Notes under the pieces: generated by a model
Told to the model about the DNA's origin: nothing
Database searches by the model: none
The model's input: only the letters and a program-made list of their open reading frames with translations
Part shown: one piece after another, positions 17,322 through 25,740 of the stretch
Position numbering within the stretch: the stretch's first letter is position 1
Layout: the number at the start of each line of letters is the position of its first letter
Program-made: the position numbers and the translations under genes
Assembly: GCF_004005495.1 (NCBI RefSeq)
Contig: NZ_RZYA01000016.1
Location: forward strand, 1 to 64,000
Length of the DNA stretch: 64,000 bases
Reading direction: 5' to 3'
DNA from: Streptomyces antnestii
GTDB lineage: Bacteria; Actinomycetota; Actinomycetes; Streptomycetales; Streptomycetaceae

Positions 17322-17379
17322 GGTGTCAAGGGTATCGACTGTGTGCGACACCTCCGACCACGACCGGTAACCTGGCGGC

Positions 17380-18189
17380 GTGACAGGCTCGGAAGTATCC
17401 CCTTCGTTCCGGCTCGCGTATGTCCCGGGAGTGACACCCACCAAGTGGGTGCGGATCTGGAACGAGCGGCTGCCCGACGTCCCCCTGACCCTCATCGCGA
17501 CCCCCGCCGCCGAGGCGTCCGACGTATTGCGGGACAGGGGCGCCGACGCGGGTCTCGTACGGCTCCCGGTGGACCGGACCGTGCTGAGCGCGATCCCCCT
17601 GTACGCCGAGACGACCGTGGTCGTGATCCCCAAGGACCACGTCGTGGCCGCCGTCGACGAGGTGGTACTTGCCGACCTGGCCGACGAGACCGTGCTGCAC
17701 CCCCTCGACGACACGCTCGGCTGGGAGCGGCCCCCGGGGCAGCCCGCGTTCGAGCGCCCCGAGACGACGGCCGACGCGGTCGAGCTGGTGGCCGCCGGGA
17801 TCGGCGTGCTCGTCGTCCCGCAGTCGCTCGCCCGTCTGCACCACCGCAAGGACCTCACCTACCGTCCGGTGACCGACGCCCCCGAGTCGCAGGTGGCGCT
17901 GTCGTGGCCGGAGAACGAGACGACTCCCGATCTCGTCGAGGAGTTCATCGGCATCGTCCGAGGACGTACGGTCAACAGCTCGCGTGGCCGCACGCCGACC
18001 CCGCCGCAGCCCAAGGCACGGCGTACCGACAAGAGCGCAGCGGCGCGGCAGAAGCCGGCCGCCGGCAAGAACCCGCGCGGCGGTGCCAAGGGCGGAGCCA
18101 AACCGGGTCCCAAGGGTGCGGCGAAGGGCGGCGCCAAGGGGGGTCCCAAGGGCGGCGGCAAGCGGGGGAAGCCGGGCCGCAGGCCGTAG
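17380..18189 (+). CDS. LysR substrate-binding domain protein without HTH, with basic histone-like tail
   Basis: A 269-residue protein starting at GTG 17380. Residues about 8-195 are a LysR-type effector-binding fold (FRLAYVPGVTPTKWVRIWNERLP, DAGLVRLPVDRTVLSAIPLYAETTVVVIPKDH, VAAGIGVLVVPQSLARLH) with no N-terminal helix-turn-helix. The last about 70 residues are extremely basic and low-complexity (repeated K-G-G-A-K, K-P-G-P-K and GGGKRGKPGRRP), like the Lys/Ala/Pro/Gly tails of histone H1 or HupS. A plausible reading is a ligand sensor that binds nucleic acid through its tail instead of a wing. It is divergent from the DUF5997 gene. Confidence 0.8.
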   Translation: MTGSEVSPSFRLAYVPGVTPTKWVRIWNERLPDVPLTLIATPAAEASDVLRDRGADAGLVRLPVDRTVLSAIPLYAETTVVVIPKDHVVAAVDEVVLADLADETVLHPLDDTLGWERPPGQPAFERPETTADAVELVAAGIGVLVVPQSLARLHHRKDLTYRPVTDAPESQVALSWPENETTPDLVEEFIGIVRGRTVNSSRGRTPTPPQPKARRTDKSAAARQKPAAGKNPRGGAKGGAKPGPKGAAKGGAKGGPKGGGKRGKPGRRP

Positions 18190-18211
18190 CGGATCGGCCT
18201 CCCGCACCCCC

Positions 18212-19549
18212 TCAACCCGCCTCCCGCACCCCGGCCGCCCCCACCACCTCCCCCGTTCCTTCTCCGCTCCGCCAGGGCCTGAACAGCGCGGACAGGGCCA
18301 CCGCCGTCAGCGTGCCCGCGACCACCCCGCTGCCCAGGATCGTGCGGGCCCAGCCGGGGAAGCCCTCGTACAGGCCGGGGGAGAGCAGCGGGAGCAGGCC
18401 CGCCGCGAGGGCGAGCGCGGCGACCATCGCCCCCGAGCCGTCGGCGCCCCGGCCCAGGTCCGCGCGGCGCAGCATGTCGACGCCGAGCACGGCGATGACC
18501 GCGTACACGACGAGGGACGAGCCGCCGACCACCGCCGACGGGATCGCGGCCACGGCACGTGAGACGGGGGTGAGCAGGCCCGTGACGACCAGGAGCGCGC
18601 CCGCGCCCGCCGTCACGAAGCGGCTGCGGACGCCGGTGAGGCGCACGATGCCGATGTTCTCGGCGCTGGTGACCATCAGCGATGTGCCGAACAGGCCGCC
18701 GACCACGGAGACGAGGGCGTCGGCGCGGCCCACGCGGGGCACGTCCCGGGCGGCATCCGCGCCGTGGCCCACGCTCTCGCCCACCAGCACGGTCTGGCCC
18801 GTGATCTCGGCGAGGGCCGTGAGGCTGAAGATGAGCAGCGGGAGCGCGGCCAGGACGTCGAAGTGCGGGGCGCCGTACGGGAGAAGGGCCGGAAGGGAGA
18901 AACCGGATCCGGCGGCGGAACCGAAACTGCCCAGGCCGGTGACAGCCGCGAGCAGCGCGCCCACGGCCATGCCGATCAGGACGGCGGTCTGCCGCCACAC
19001 CCCTCGCAGCAGCAGATACGCGCCGACGGTCGCGGCCACCGTGAGGCCCGCGAGAGCCACGGCGCGCGGCTGACCGTGCCCTTCGGGCCCGGTGATCAAC
19101 TGGGCCGCCACCCGCACCATCGCGATGCCGATCAGCAGCACCGTCACCCCCATCACCAGGGGCGGGAACAGCCGCACGATCCGCGCGTACAGCGGCAGGA
19201 CGGCGACCAGGAGCAGCGCCGCGAGGAATACGGAGCCGCTCGCCGTGGCCGCCCCGTGGTCCTGGGCGATCTGGAGGAACAGCGCCGCGGCGGCGCCGCC
19301 CGGCAGCATCACGAACGGCAGCCGCGCCCCGATCCGCCATACCCCCAGGGACTGGAGCAGCGTCCCCGCCCCGCACAGGATCAGGACCGCGCTCAGCAGC
19401 GACGCCGTGCGCGGCGGGGACAGATGCAGGGTGTTCGCGGTGAGGAACACGGTGGACACCGGTGCGGCGACCATCGCCAGGACGTGCTGCACGGACAGCG
19501 GGACGAGCCGCCGCAGCGGTACGCGTTCGTCGACCGGGGCGGTGGTCAC
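18212..19549 (-). CDS. Uracil/xanthine permease family transporter (NCS2)
   Basis: A 445-residue, largely hydrophobic protein with about 12-14 transmembrane segments and NCS2 family hallmarks: PLSVQHVLAM near the N-terminus and the SLTALAEITGQTVLVGES helix carrying the substrate-binding acidic residue. The later TSAENIGIVRLTGVRSR is the NCS2 signature region. The family imports uracil, xanthine or related bases with protons or Na+. GTG 19549 overlaps the stop of the upstream arylsulfotransferase-like gene by four bases (GTGA), so translation is coupled. The specific base is not predictable. Confidence 0.88.
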   Translation of the reverse strand: MTTAPVDERVPLRRLVPLSVQHVLAMVAAPVSTVFLTANTLHLSPPRTASLLSAVLILCGAGTLLQSLGVWRIGARLPFVMLPGGAAAALFLQIAQDHGAATASGSVFLAALLLVAVLPLYARIVRLFPPLVMGVTVLLIGIAMVRVAAQLITGPEGHGQPRAVALAGLTVAATVGAYLLLRGVWRQTAVLIGMAVGALLAAVTGLGSFGSAAGSGFSLPALLPYGAPHFDVLAALPLLIFSLTALAEITGQTVLVGESVGHGADAARDVPRVGRADALVSVVGGLFGTSLMVTSAENIGIVRLTGVRSRFVTAGAGALLVVTGLLTPVSRAVAAIPSAVVGGSSLVVYAVIAVLGVDMLRRADLGRGADGSGAMVAALALAAGLLPLLSPGLYEGFPGWARTILGSGVVAGTLTAVALSALFRPWRSGEGTGEVVGAAGVREAG

Positions 19550-20673
19550 GCGGCACCGCCGCTCAGCCAGGGCAGCTCCGACGCGGCGTAACGGTAGGAG
19601 CGGAAGACGGCGTTGGGCTCGGACGGGAAGAGGCCGCGCACCTCGGACTCCCGGTAGCCGGCGAAGTACGGGACGACGTACTCCCAGCACAGGTAGCCGT
19701 CCCGCGTCACCTCGAAGAGGCGGCCCGACGGGGAGTCCGTGACAAGGGTGTTGCCGTTCGACAGCCGCTGCGCGCTGCCCATGAAGGGCGCGAAGAAGAA
19801 CTCGCGGGCCGGGTCGTGGTACTCCCATACCACCTTCCCGCTCGACGGCTCGATCTCGACGACGCGCGAGTACGGCACGTCGCAGTGGGGGCGGAAGACG
19901 CCGTTGTCGAAGACGAGGAAGGAGCCCGACTCCAGCTCCGTCGGGGCGTGTTGCTGGGAGACGGTGCCCGGCTCGCTGCGCCACAGGATCTCGCCGGTCG
20001 CGCGGCTGATGACGACGACGGCGGAGACGCTGCGCAGGCTCGCCAGGATGTTCCCGTCGGCCAGCGGCGTGACGCTGTTGATCAGGGGCCAGTGCTCGCG
20101 GGCGTACGCGGGGTGCAGCGCGTACTCCTGCCGGTCGAGGTGTTCGGAGGCGCGCCACGACCAGAGCACCGTGCCGTCGGCGTCGACCTCCTGGATGGTG
20201 TCGGCCCACACCACCCCGTCCGCCGCCTCGGATCCCGGCACGCCGCCGGCCACGCCGGCCGCGTCCGCGCCCCGCAGGGGTTCGAGGCCCGTGTACAGGA
20301 TCCGGCCGTCGTCGAGGTGGTGCGCGTCGTGGTGCTGGAGCGGGTCGCGGTGTTCACTCAGGACGGTCCCGTCCGGGGCGGCCTTGAGCATCACGCCCCC
20401 GCGGTACTTGTGCCACATGGGGAAGAGCGCGTCCTCGCCGGGCAGGACGCCGTTGTAGGCGAGGACGCCGTCCGGCAGCAGCCGCGCATGCCGGCCGGGC
20501 CGGTACGGCAGCTTCCATTCGTGCGCGGTACGCCCGTCCATGCCGACGAGGTAGACCTCGCCGGAGCCGGTGAGCGGCGCGAAGAGGGTGTAGCCCCGGA
20601 ACGCGTGGTCCGGGTCGTGGGCGATCAGTCCGGTGGCGTGGCGGCGGCGCGAGTTCTGGTCGACGGCGGGCAT
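19546..20673 (-). CDS. Arylsulfotransferase (ASST)-family beta-propeller protein
   Basis: A 375-residue protein of the arylsulfotransferase family, a six-bladed propeller that moves sulfate between phenols via a phospho-type histidine. Propeller strands alternate with W motifs (LYTGLEPL, VLWSWRASEH, ILWRSEPG, VVWEYHDP, LCWEYVVPYF). Family histidine motifs appear as QHHDAHHLDDGRILY and SQQHAPTELESGSFLVFDNG. Unlike classical periplasmic AssT there is no signal peptide, so it is probably cytosolic. ATG 20673 has GAGGAGG. It is coupled to the nucleobase-type permease downstream and divergent from an XRE-cupin regulator. True sulfotransferase activity is uncertain. Confidence 0.8.
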   Translation of the reverse strand: MPAVDQNSRRRHATGLIAHDPDHAFRGYTLFAPLTGSGEVYLVGMDGRTAHEWKLPYRPGRHARLLPDGVLAYNGVLPGEDALFPMWHKYRGGVMLKAAPDGTVLSEHRDPLQHHDAHHLDDGRILYTGLEPLRGADAAGVAGGVPGSEAADGVVWADTIQEVDADGTVLWSWRASEHLDRQEYALHPAYAREHWPLINSVTPLADGNILASLRSVSAVVVISRATGEILWRSEPGTVSQQHAPTELESGSFLVFDNGVFRPHCDVPYSRVVEIEPSSGKVVWEYHDPAREFFFAPFMGSAQRLSNGNTLVTDSPSGRLFEVTRDGYLCWEYVVPYFAGYRESEVRGLFPSEPNAVFRSYRYAASELPWLSGGAA

Positions 20674-20730
20674 GTGAGTGCCTCCTCGGGTTCGCTGCAA
20701 AAGGCTGCAGGTCTTATGTCCAGGTCTCAG

Positions 20731-20757
20731 CTCTCGTCAAACTTTTTTTGATGAGAG
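20731..20757. promoter_or_regulatory. Candidate operator of the XRE-cupin regulator
   Basis: Left arm CTCTCGTCAAA and right arm TTTGATGAGAG match at 10 of 11 positions around a five-base CTTTT centre. The dyad sits in the 171-bp divergent region between the arylsulfotransferase-like gene and the XRE-cupin gene, and is strikingly AT-rich. A dyad of this kind is expected for autoregulation and control of the operon. Confidence 0.6.
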
Positions 20758-20844
20758 CAAGCGACTTTGACCGTAGTGAGGTTTTGTTAAGTGGCTGTAA
20801 CGGCCGTGCGAAACCGCTGCCGGGCCCGGAAGTAGGGTTCGGGC

Positions 20845-21444
20845 ATGAGCAAGGGCGCTGTCGCGGACAGGAACGATGACGGAAACGGCGAGAACGACCA
20901 GCGGACGCCTCGGGTCGGCGCCGCCGTCCGCCGCCGCCGGCGGGCCCTCGACCTGACGCTCGCCGCGGTCACCGAGCGCAGCGGTCTGTCGGTGCCGTTC
21001 CTCAGTCAGATCGAGAACGACCGGGCGCGCCCCAGCATGCGTTCGCTCCAGCGCATCGCCGACGCCCTCGACACCACGGCCGTCCAGCTTCTCGCCGCCT
21101 CGGACGCGACCCGCACGGTCGACGTCGTCCGCGCCGGCGACGCGGGAGGCCTGGTCGCCGGCTCTGGTGTGCGCCCGCTGACCCGGGGCACGCACCAGGT
21201 CCACGCCCTGGAGTTCACCGGCGAGGAGAACGCGGGACGTGAATTCCGGCACCGCAACGACGAGTTGATGTACGTGGCGGACGGCGCGATCGAGGTGGAG
21301 GCGGAAGGCCGGGTCCACCGGCTCGGACGCGGCGACAGCGTCCTGCTGTCCGGCGGTGTCCGGCACCGCTGGCACGCGGTCGAGCCCGACTCGCGCGTGG
21401 TGGTCGTGGCGGTCGCGGACCACGTCGAGATCCTGGAGCCCTGA
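20845..21444 (+). CDS. XRE-family regulator with C-terminal cupin
   Basis: A 199-residue regulator. The N-terminal helix-turn-helix (about 25-82) reads LDLTLAAVTERSGLSVPFLS, then QIENDRARPSMRSLQRIADAL, a standard XRE fold. The C-terminal cupin (about 115-195; FRHRNDELMYVADG, GRGDSVLLSGGVRHRW) is a small-molecule sensor. HRNDE and RHRW could supply metal ligands. Such XRE-cupin proteins usually control adjacent catabolic or transport genes, here the divergent arylsulfotransferase-permease pair. TAGGGT at 20833-20838 lies just before the ATG and may give a very short leader. Confidence 0.9.
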   Translation: MSKGAVADRNDDGNGENDQRTPRVGAAVRRRRRALDLTLAAVTERSGLSVPFLSQIENDRARPSMRSLQRIADALDTTAVQLLAASDATRTVDVVRAGDAGGLVAGSGVRPLTRGTHQVHALEFTGEENAGREFRHRNDELMYVADGAIEVEAEGRVHRLGRGDSVLLSGGVRHRWHAVEPDSRVVVVAVADHVEILEP

Positions 21445-21516
21445 CGACGCACGTGGTGCCGCGCACGTAGCGCCCGTTGAAGAGCCGTGCGGCAGCGCGG
21501 CTCCGCGGAGAGGTCC

Positions 21517-21568
21517 CGTATGGGATCCGTCAAGGGCGTGGGCGCCGCCGTATGGGAGGCGTCAAGGG
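21517..21568 (+). repeat. Two 20-bp direct repeats upstream of kdp, probable regulator sites
   Basis: CGTATGGGATCCGTCAAGGG (21517-21536) and a copy differing at two positions (21549-21568) are spaced 32 bp apart, about three helical turns, so both lie on the same DNA face. They sit 75-126 bp before the first gene of the kdp operon. Tandem same-face direct repeats are typical of OmpR/KdpE-type response-regulator binding. The assignment to KdpE is inference. Confidence 0.65.
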
Positions 21569-21642
21569 GTGGCAAAGGCGGGCGTGAACAGAGGTTTCCT
21601 CTAACCGTCCGATCAATTCCGCACCTCATTCAGGAGCTCACG

Positions 21643-21726
21643 ATGGCCGATGTGGCCTTCGTCGTCACCACGATCGCGGTGTTCGCGCTGGTGGCACTCG
21701 TCGCCAGGGGGGTGACGAAGCTGTGA
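21643..21726 (+). CDS. 27-residue membrane mini-protein upstream of kdpF
   Basis: ATG 21643, behind CAGGAG, encodes 27 residues: a short polar N-terminus, one hydrophobic helix (about 4-22, VAFVVTTIAVFALVALVA) and a basic end RGVTKL. Its TGA overlaps the GTG start of kdpF in a GTGA arrangement, so the two are translationally coupled. I recall similar mini-ORFs before kdpF in other Streptomyces. It may be a second KdpF-like lipid-mimic subunit or assembly factor for the Kdp complex. No experimental function is known to me. Confidence 0.7.
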   Translation: MADVAFVVTTIAVFALVALVARGVTKL

Positions 21727-21812
21727 CCGCCGAAAACATCGTCGGCCTGATCGTGGCCGTCGCCCTCCTCGGCTATCTGGTCCTCGCCCTCGTCTATCCG
21801 GAGAGGTTCTGA
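21723..21812 (+). CDS. kdpF: K+-transporting ATPase small subunit KdpF
   Basis: GTG 21723 encodes 29 residues, VTAENIVGLIVAVALLGYLV and then LALVYPERF, a clear KdpF: a single transmembrane helix with a short N-terminal polar cap and a basic P-E-R-F tail. KdpF stabilises the KdpABC complex. It overlaps the preceding mini-ORF by four bases and ends two bases before kdpA. Confidence 0.92.
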   Translation: MTAENIVGLIVAVALLGYLVLALVYPERF

Positions 21813-21814
21813 CG

Positions 21815-23509
21815 GTGACATCAGCTGCTGCCGCAGCGGGCGAGATGAGTCCCGTACTCGCCGGAGTGCTCCAACTGCTCGCGCTCATAGTGGCCCTGGG
21901 CCTGGCCTACCGTCCGCTCGGTGACCACATGGCCCGGGTCTACTCCTCCGACCGGCATCTGCGCGTCGAGAAGTGGATCTACAAGGGCATCGGCGCCGAC
22001 CCGGACACCCAGATGCGCTGGCCGGCGTATCTGCGCGGTGTGCTGGCCTTCTCCGCGGTCGGTGTCCTCTTCCTGTACCTCCTGCAGCGTCTCCAGGGCA
22101 GCCTGCCCGGCTCGCTCGGCTTCCGGTCCATCGACCCCGACCAGGCGTTCAACACGGCCGCGTCGTTCGTCGCGAACACCAACTGGCAGTCGTACTACGG
22201 CGAGCAGGCCATGGGCCATGTCGTCCAGACGGCCGGCCTCGCCGTGCAGAACTTCGTCTCCGCGGCCGTCGGCATCGCCGTGGCCGTCGCCCTGGTCCGC
22301 GGCTTCGCCCGGTCCCGCACCGGTGAGCTCGGCAACTTCTGGTCCGACCTGGTGCGCGGCGTGATCCGCGTCCTGATCCCCATCTCCGTACTCGGCGCCC
22401 TCGTCCTCGTCGCCTGCGGCGCGATCCAGAACTTCGCCGGGATCCACGAGGTCGGCCAGTTCCTGGGTGGTTCGCAGCAGTGGAACGGAGGTGCGGTCGC
22501 CTCCCAGGAGGCCATCAAGGAGCTGGGCACCAACGGCGGCGGCTACTTCAACGCCAACAGCGCCCACCCCTTCGAGAACCCCGACGGCTTCACGAACCTC
22601 TTCGAGGTCTTCCTGATCCTCGTCATCCCGTTCGCGCTCACCCGCACCTTCGGCCGCATGGTCGGCTCCCTCAAGCAGGGCTACGCGATCCTCGCCACGA
22701 TGGCCGCGATCTGGATCGGCTTCACCGCGCTGATGATGTGGACCGAGTTCCACCACGGCGGCCCCGCCTTCGACCTCGCGGGCGGCGCGATGGAGGGCAA
22801 GGAGAACCGCTTCGGGGTCGGCGGCTCGTCGATCTTCGCCGTGGCGACCACCCTGACGTCGACCGGCGCCGTCGACTCCTTCCACTCCTCCTTCACGGGC
22901 TTCGGCGGCGGCATCACGATGCTCGGCATGCAGCTCGGCGAGATCGCGCCCGGCGGCACCGGATCGGGCCTCTACGGCATGCTGATCATGGCGATCATCG
23001 CGGTGTTCATCGCCGGTCTGATGGTGGGCCGCACCCCCGAGTACCTGGGCAAGAAGATCGGCACCCGCGAGATCAAGTTCGCGGCCTGCTACATCCTCGT
23101 CACGCCCGCGCTCGTCCTGGTGTTCACGGCGGTCGCGATGGCCCTGCCCACCCCGCGGCACTCGATGCTCAACCCCGGCGCGCACGGCTTCTCCGAGATC
23201 CTCTACGCGTACACGTCGGGCGCGAACAACAACGGTTCCGCCTTCGCGGGCCTGAGCTCGGACACCGACTGGTTCAACACCACCATCGGCCTCGCGATGC
23301 TCCTCGGCCGCTTCCTGCCGATGGTGTTCGTCCTCGCCCTCGCGGGCTCGCTCGCCGAGCAGCAGCCCGTGCCCGCCACCGCAGGCACCCTGCGTACCGA
23401 GAAGCCCCTGTTCACCGGGCTGCTCGTCGGCACCGTCCTCATCGTCGCCGGCCTGACGTACTTCCCCGCCCTGGCCCTCGGCCCACTCGCGGAAGGTCTC
23501 GCGTCATGA
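21815..23509 (+). CDS. kdpA: K+-transporting ATPase subunit A (potassium channel-like)
   Basis: A 564-residue membrane subunit, the K+-selective channel-like component of the Kdp pump. Hallmarks are the four pore-loop regions, for example NTNWQSYYGEQ, LGTNGGGYFNANSAHPFENP, TSTGAVDS and YTSGANNNGSAFAGL. About ten transmembrane helices are evident and the length matches the family. GTG 21815 is used; ATG 21845 is an in-frame alternative. Its stop overlaps the kdpB start (ATGA), so subunits are produced together. Kdp is induced at low K+ or high osmolarity. Confidence 0.97.
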   Translation: MTSAAAAAGEMSPVLAGVLQLLALIVALGLAYRPLGDHMARVYSSDRHLRVEKWIYKGIGADPDTQMRWPAYLRGVLAFSAVGVLFLYLLQRLQGSLPGSLGFRSIDPDQAFNTAASFVANTNWQSYYGEQAMGHVVQTAGLAVQNFVSAAVGIAVAVALVRGFARSRTGELGNFWSDLVRGVIRVLIPISVLGALVLVACGAIQNFAGIHEVGQFLGGSQQWNGGAVASQEAIKELGTNGGGYFNANSAHPFENPDGFTNLFEVFLILVIPFALTRTFGRMVGSLKQGYAILATMAAIWIGFTALMMWTEFHHGGPAFDLAGGAMEGKENRFGVGGSSIFAVATTLTSTGAVDSFHSSFTGFGGGITMLGMQLGEIAPGGTGSGLYGMLIMAIIAVFIAGLMVGRTPEYLGKKIGTREIKFAACYILVTPALVLVFTAVAMALPTPRHSMLNPGAHGFSEILYAYTSGANNNGSAFAGLSSDTDWFNTTIGLAMLLGRFLPMVFVLALAGSLAEQQPVPATAGTLRTEKPLFTGLLVGTVLIVAGLTYFPALALGPLAEGLAS

Positions 23510-25716
23510 CCACCGGAACACGCAAGCACGACTCGAAGAGGTCACAGGACGCCATGTCCACAGCCACTCCCACACAGGCCCCGCACAGCGACCTGCCCTC
23601 CGGGCATACGGCGCACGCGGCTCACGCGGAGGAAGGACGCGTCGGCGCGGGCCTGTTCGACCCGAAGCAACTGCTCAGGTCGCTGCCGGACGCCTGCCGC
23701 AAGCTCGACCCGCGCGTCATGGTCAAGTCGCCCGTGATGTTCGTGGTGCTCGTCGGCTCGGTCCTGACGACGGTGTTCTCCTTCAAGGACCCGTCGGACT
23801 GGTTCGGCTGGACGATCAGCGCCTGGCTCTGGCTCACCGTGATCTTCGCGAACCTGGCGGAGGCGGTGGCCGAGGGCCGCGGCAAGGCGCAGGCGGACTC
23901 GCTGCGCAAGGCCAAGACCGACACCGTCGCGCGGCGCCTGACCGGCTCCTCGGAAGAGCACGTCCCCGGCACCGAACTGCGCGTCGACGACCTGGTGGTG
24001 TGCGAGGCGGGCGACATCGTCCCCGGTGACGGAGACGTCGTCGAAGGCGTCGCGAGCGTCGACGAGTCGGCGATCACGGGCGAGTCGGCCCCGGTCATCC
24101 GGGAGTCGGGCGGCGACCGCTCGGCCGTCACCGGCGGCACGAAGGTCCTCTCCGACCGCGTCGTCATCAAGATCACGACGAAGCCCGGCGAGACCTTCAT
24201 CGACCGGATGATCAACCTGGTCGAGGGTGCGGCCCGGCAGAAGACGCCCAACGAGATCGCCCTCAACATCCTCCTGGCATCCCTCACCATCGTCTTCCTG
24301 CTGGCCGTGGTGACTCTGCCGCCGTTCGCGGACTACGCGGGCAGACACCTGAGCATGGTCGTCCTGGTGGCCCTGCTCGTCTGCCTCATCCCGACGACGA
24401 TCGGCGCGCTGCTCTCCGCCATCGGCATCGCGGGCATGGACCGCCTGGTGCAGCGCAACGTACTCGCCATGTCGGGCCGGGCCGTCGAGGCGGCGGGCGA
24501 CGTGTCGACCCTGCTCCTCGACAAGACGGGCACCATCACGCTCGGCAACCGGCAGGCCGCCGAGTTCGTGCCGGTCAACGGGACCACGGAGGCCGAACTC
24601 GCCGACGCCGCCCAGCTGTCGTCGCTGGCCGACGAGACCCCCGAGGGGCGGTCGATCGTGATCCTCGCGAAGGAGAAGTACGGGCTGCGCGAAATCCCAC
24701 CCGTCGCCCACCACCACCCTTCTGAGGAAGCGCTTCGCGCCCCAATTTCTTCGGGCGAGCTGGCGGCCGCCGAGTGGATCGCCTTCACCGCCCAGACCCG
24801 GATGTCGGGCGTGGACGTCGACGGGCGCAGGATCCGCAAGGGCGCGGCCGGTTCGGTCATCGCCTGGGTGCGGGAGGAGGGCGGCACCGTGGCCAGGGAC
24901 GCGGACGGCATCACCCACCGCATCTCGGAGGCGGGCGGTACGCCGCTGTTGGTCGCCGTCAAGGACGGAAAGGGCGCCCGCGTTCTGGGCGTCATCCACC
25001 TCAAGGACGTCGTCAAGCACGGCATGCGGGAGCGCTTCGACGAGCTGCGCCGCATGGGCATCAAGACCGTCATGATCACCGGCGACAACCCGCTCACCGC
25101 GAAGGCCATCGCCGACGAGGCGGGCGTGGACGACTTCCTCGCGGAGGCGACTCCCGAGGACAAGATGGCGCTCATCAAGCGGGAGCAGGCCGGCGGCAAA
25201 CTCGTCGCTATGACCGGCGACGGCACCAACGACGCGCCGGCACTCGCCCAGGCGGACGTCGGCGTGGCGATGAACACGGGCACGTCGGCCGCCAAGGAGG
25301 CCGGCAACATGGTCGACCTCGACTCCAACCCGACCAAGCTCATCGAGATCGTCGAGATCGGCAAGCAACTCCTCATCACCCGGGGCGCGTTGACGACCTT
25401 CTCGATCGCCAACGACGTCGCCAAGTACTTCGCGATCATCCCGGCGCTGTTCGCCGCGGTCTACCCGGGCCTGGACAAGCTCAACATCATGCAGCTGTCC
25501 TCGCCCGACTCCGCGATCCTGTCCGCCGTCATCTTCAACGCGCTGATCATCGTCGCGCTCGTGCCGCTCGCCCTGAAGGGCGTCCGGTACCGCCCGATGA
25601 GCGCGGACCGGATGCTGCGCCGCAACCTCGCGGTCTACGGCCTCGGCGGCCTGGTCGCGCCCTTCGTCGGGATCAAGATCATCGACGTACTCATCTCCCT
25701 CGTCCCCGGGCTGTAA
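23506..25716 (+). CDS. kdpB: K+-transporting P-type ATPase subunit B
   Basis: A 736-residue P-type ATPase. The phosphorylated aspartate is D339 in LLDKTGTITLG; the actuator loop TGESAP, the nucleotide-domain segment KGAAGSV and the hinge GDGTNDAPALAQADVGVAMN are all present. The N-terminus has about 45 extra low-complexity residues; a second start at ATG 23554 (MSTATPTQ) is possible. It hydrolyses ATP to drive K+ uptake through KdpA. A short stretch near 24700-24760 encodes VAHHHPSEEALRAPISSGEL, an insertion in the nucleotide-binding domain. Confidence 0.97.
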   Translation: MTTGTRKHDSKRSQDAMSTATPTQAPHSDLPSGHTAHAAHAEEGRVGAGLFDPKQLLRSLPDACRKLDPRVMVKSPVMFVVLVGSVLTTVFSFKDPSDWFGWTISAWLWLTVIFANLAEAVAEGRGKAQADSLRKAKTDTVARRLTGSSEEHVPGTELRVDDLVVCEAGDIVPGDGDVVEGVASVDESAITGESAPVIRESGGDRSAVTGGTKVLSDRVVIKITTKPGETFIDRMINLVEGAARQKTPNEIALNILLASLTIVFLLAVVTLPPFADYAGRHLSMVVLVALLVCLIPTTIGALLSAIGIAGMDRLVQRNVLAMSGRAVEAAGDVSTLLLDKTGTITLGNRQAAEFVPVNGTTEAELADAAQLSSLADETPEGRSIVILAKEKYGLREIPPVAHHHPSEEALRAPISSGELAAAEWIAFTAQTRMSGVDVDGRRIRKGAAGSVIAWVREEGGTVARDADGITHRISEAGGTPLLVAVKDGKGARVLGVIHLKDVVKHGMRERFDELRRMGIKTVMITGDNPLTAKAIADEAGVDDFLAEATPEDKMALIKREQAGGKLVAMTGDGTNDAPALAQADVGVAMNTGTSAAKEAGNMVDLDSNPTKLIEIVEIGKQLLITRGALTTFSIANDVAKYFAIIPALFAAVYPGLDKLNIMQLSSPDSAILSAVIFNALIIVALVPLALKGVRYRPMSADRMLRRNLAVYGLGGLVAPFVGIKIIDVLISLVPGL

Positions 25717-25740
25717 CTTTTCGAAAGCGTGCTGATCACC

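Noticed and set aside
15705..19073. Open frame of over 1100 codons on the plus strand
   Set aside because: It crosses several well-supported genes on both strands, is Arg/Pro/Gly-rich and has no family features. Such long frames are a by-product of very high GC.
21445..21642. c-di-AMP (ydaO) or other K+-linked riboswitch upstream of kdp
   Set aside because: I see direct repeats but none of the conserved riboswitch stems; the site looks like protein-binding DNA.
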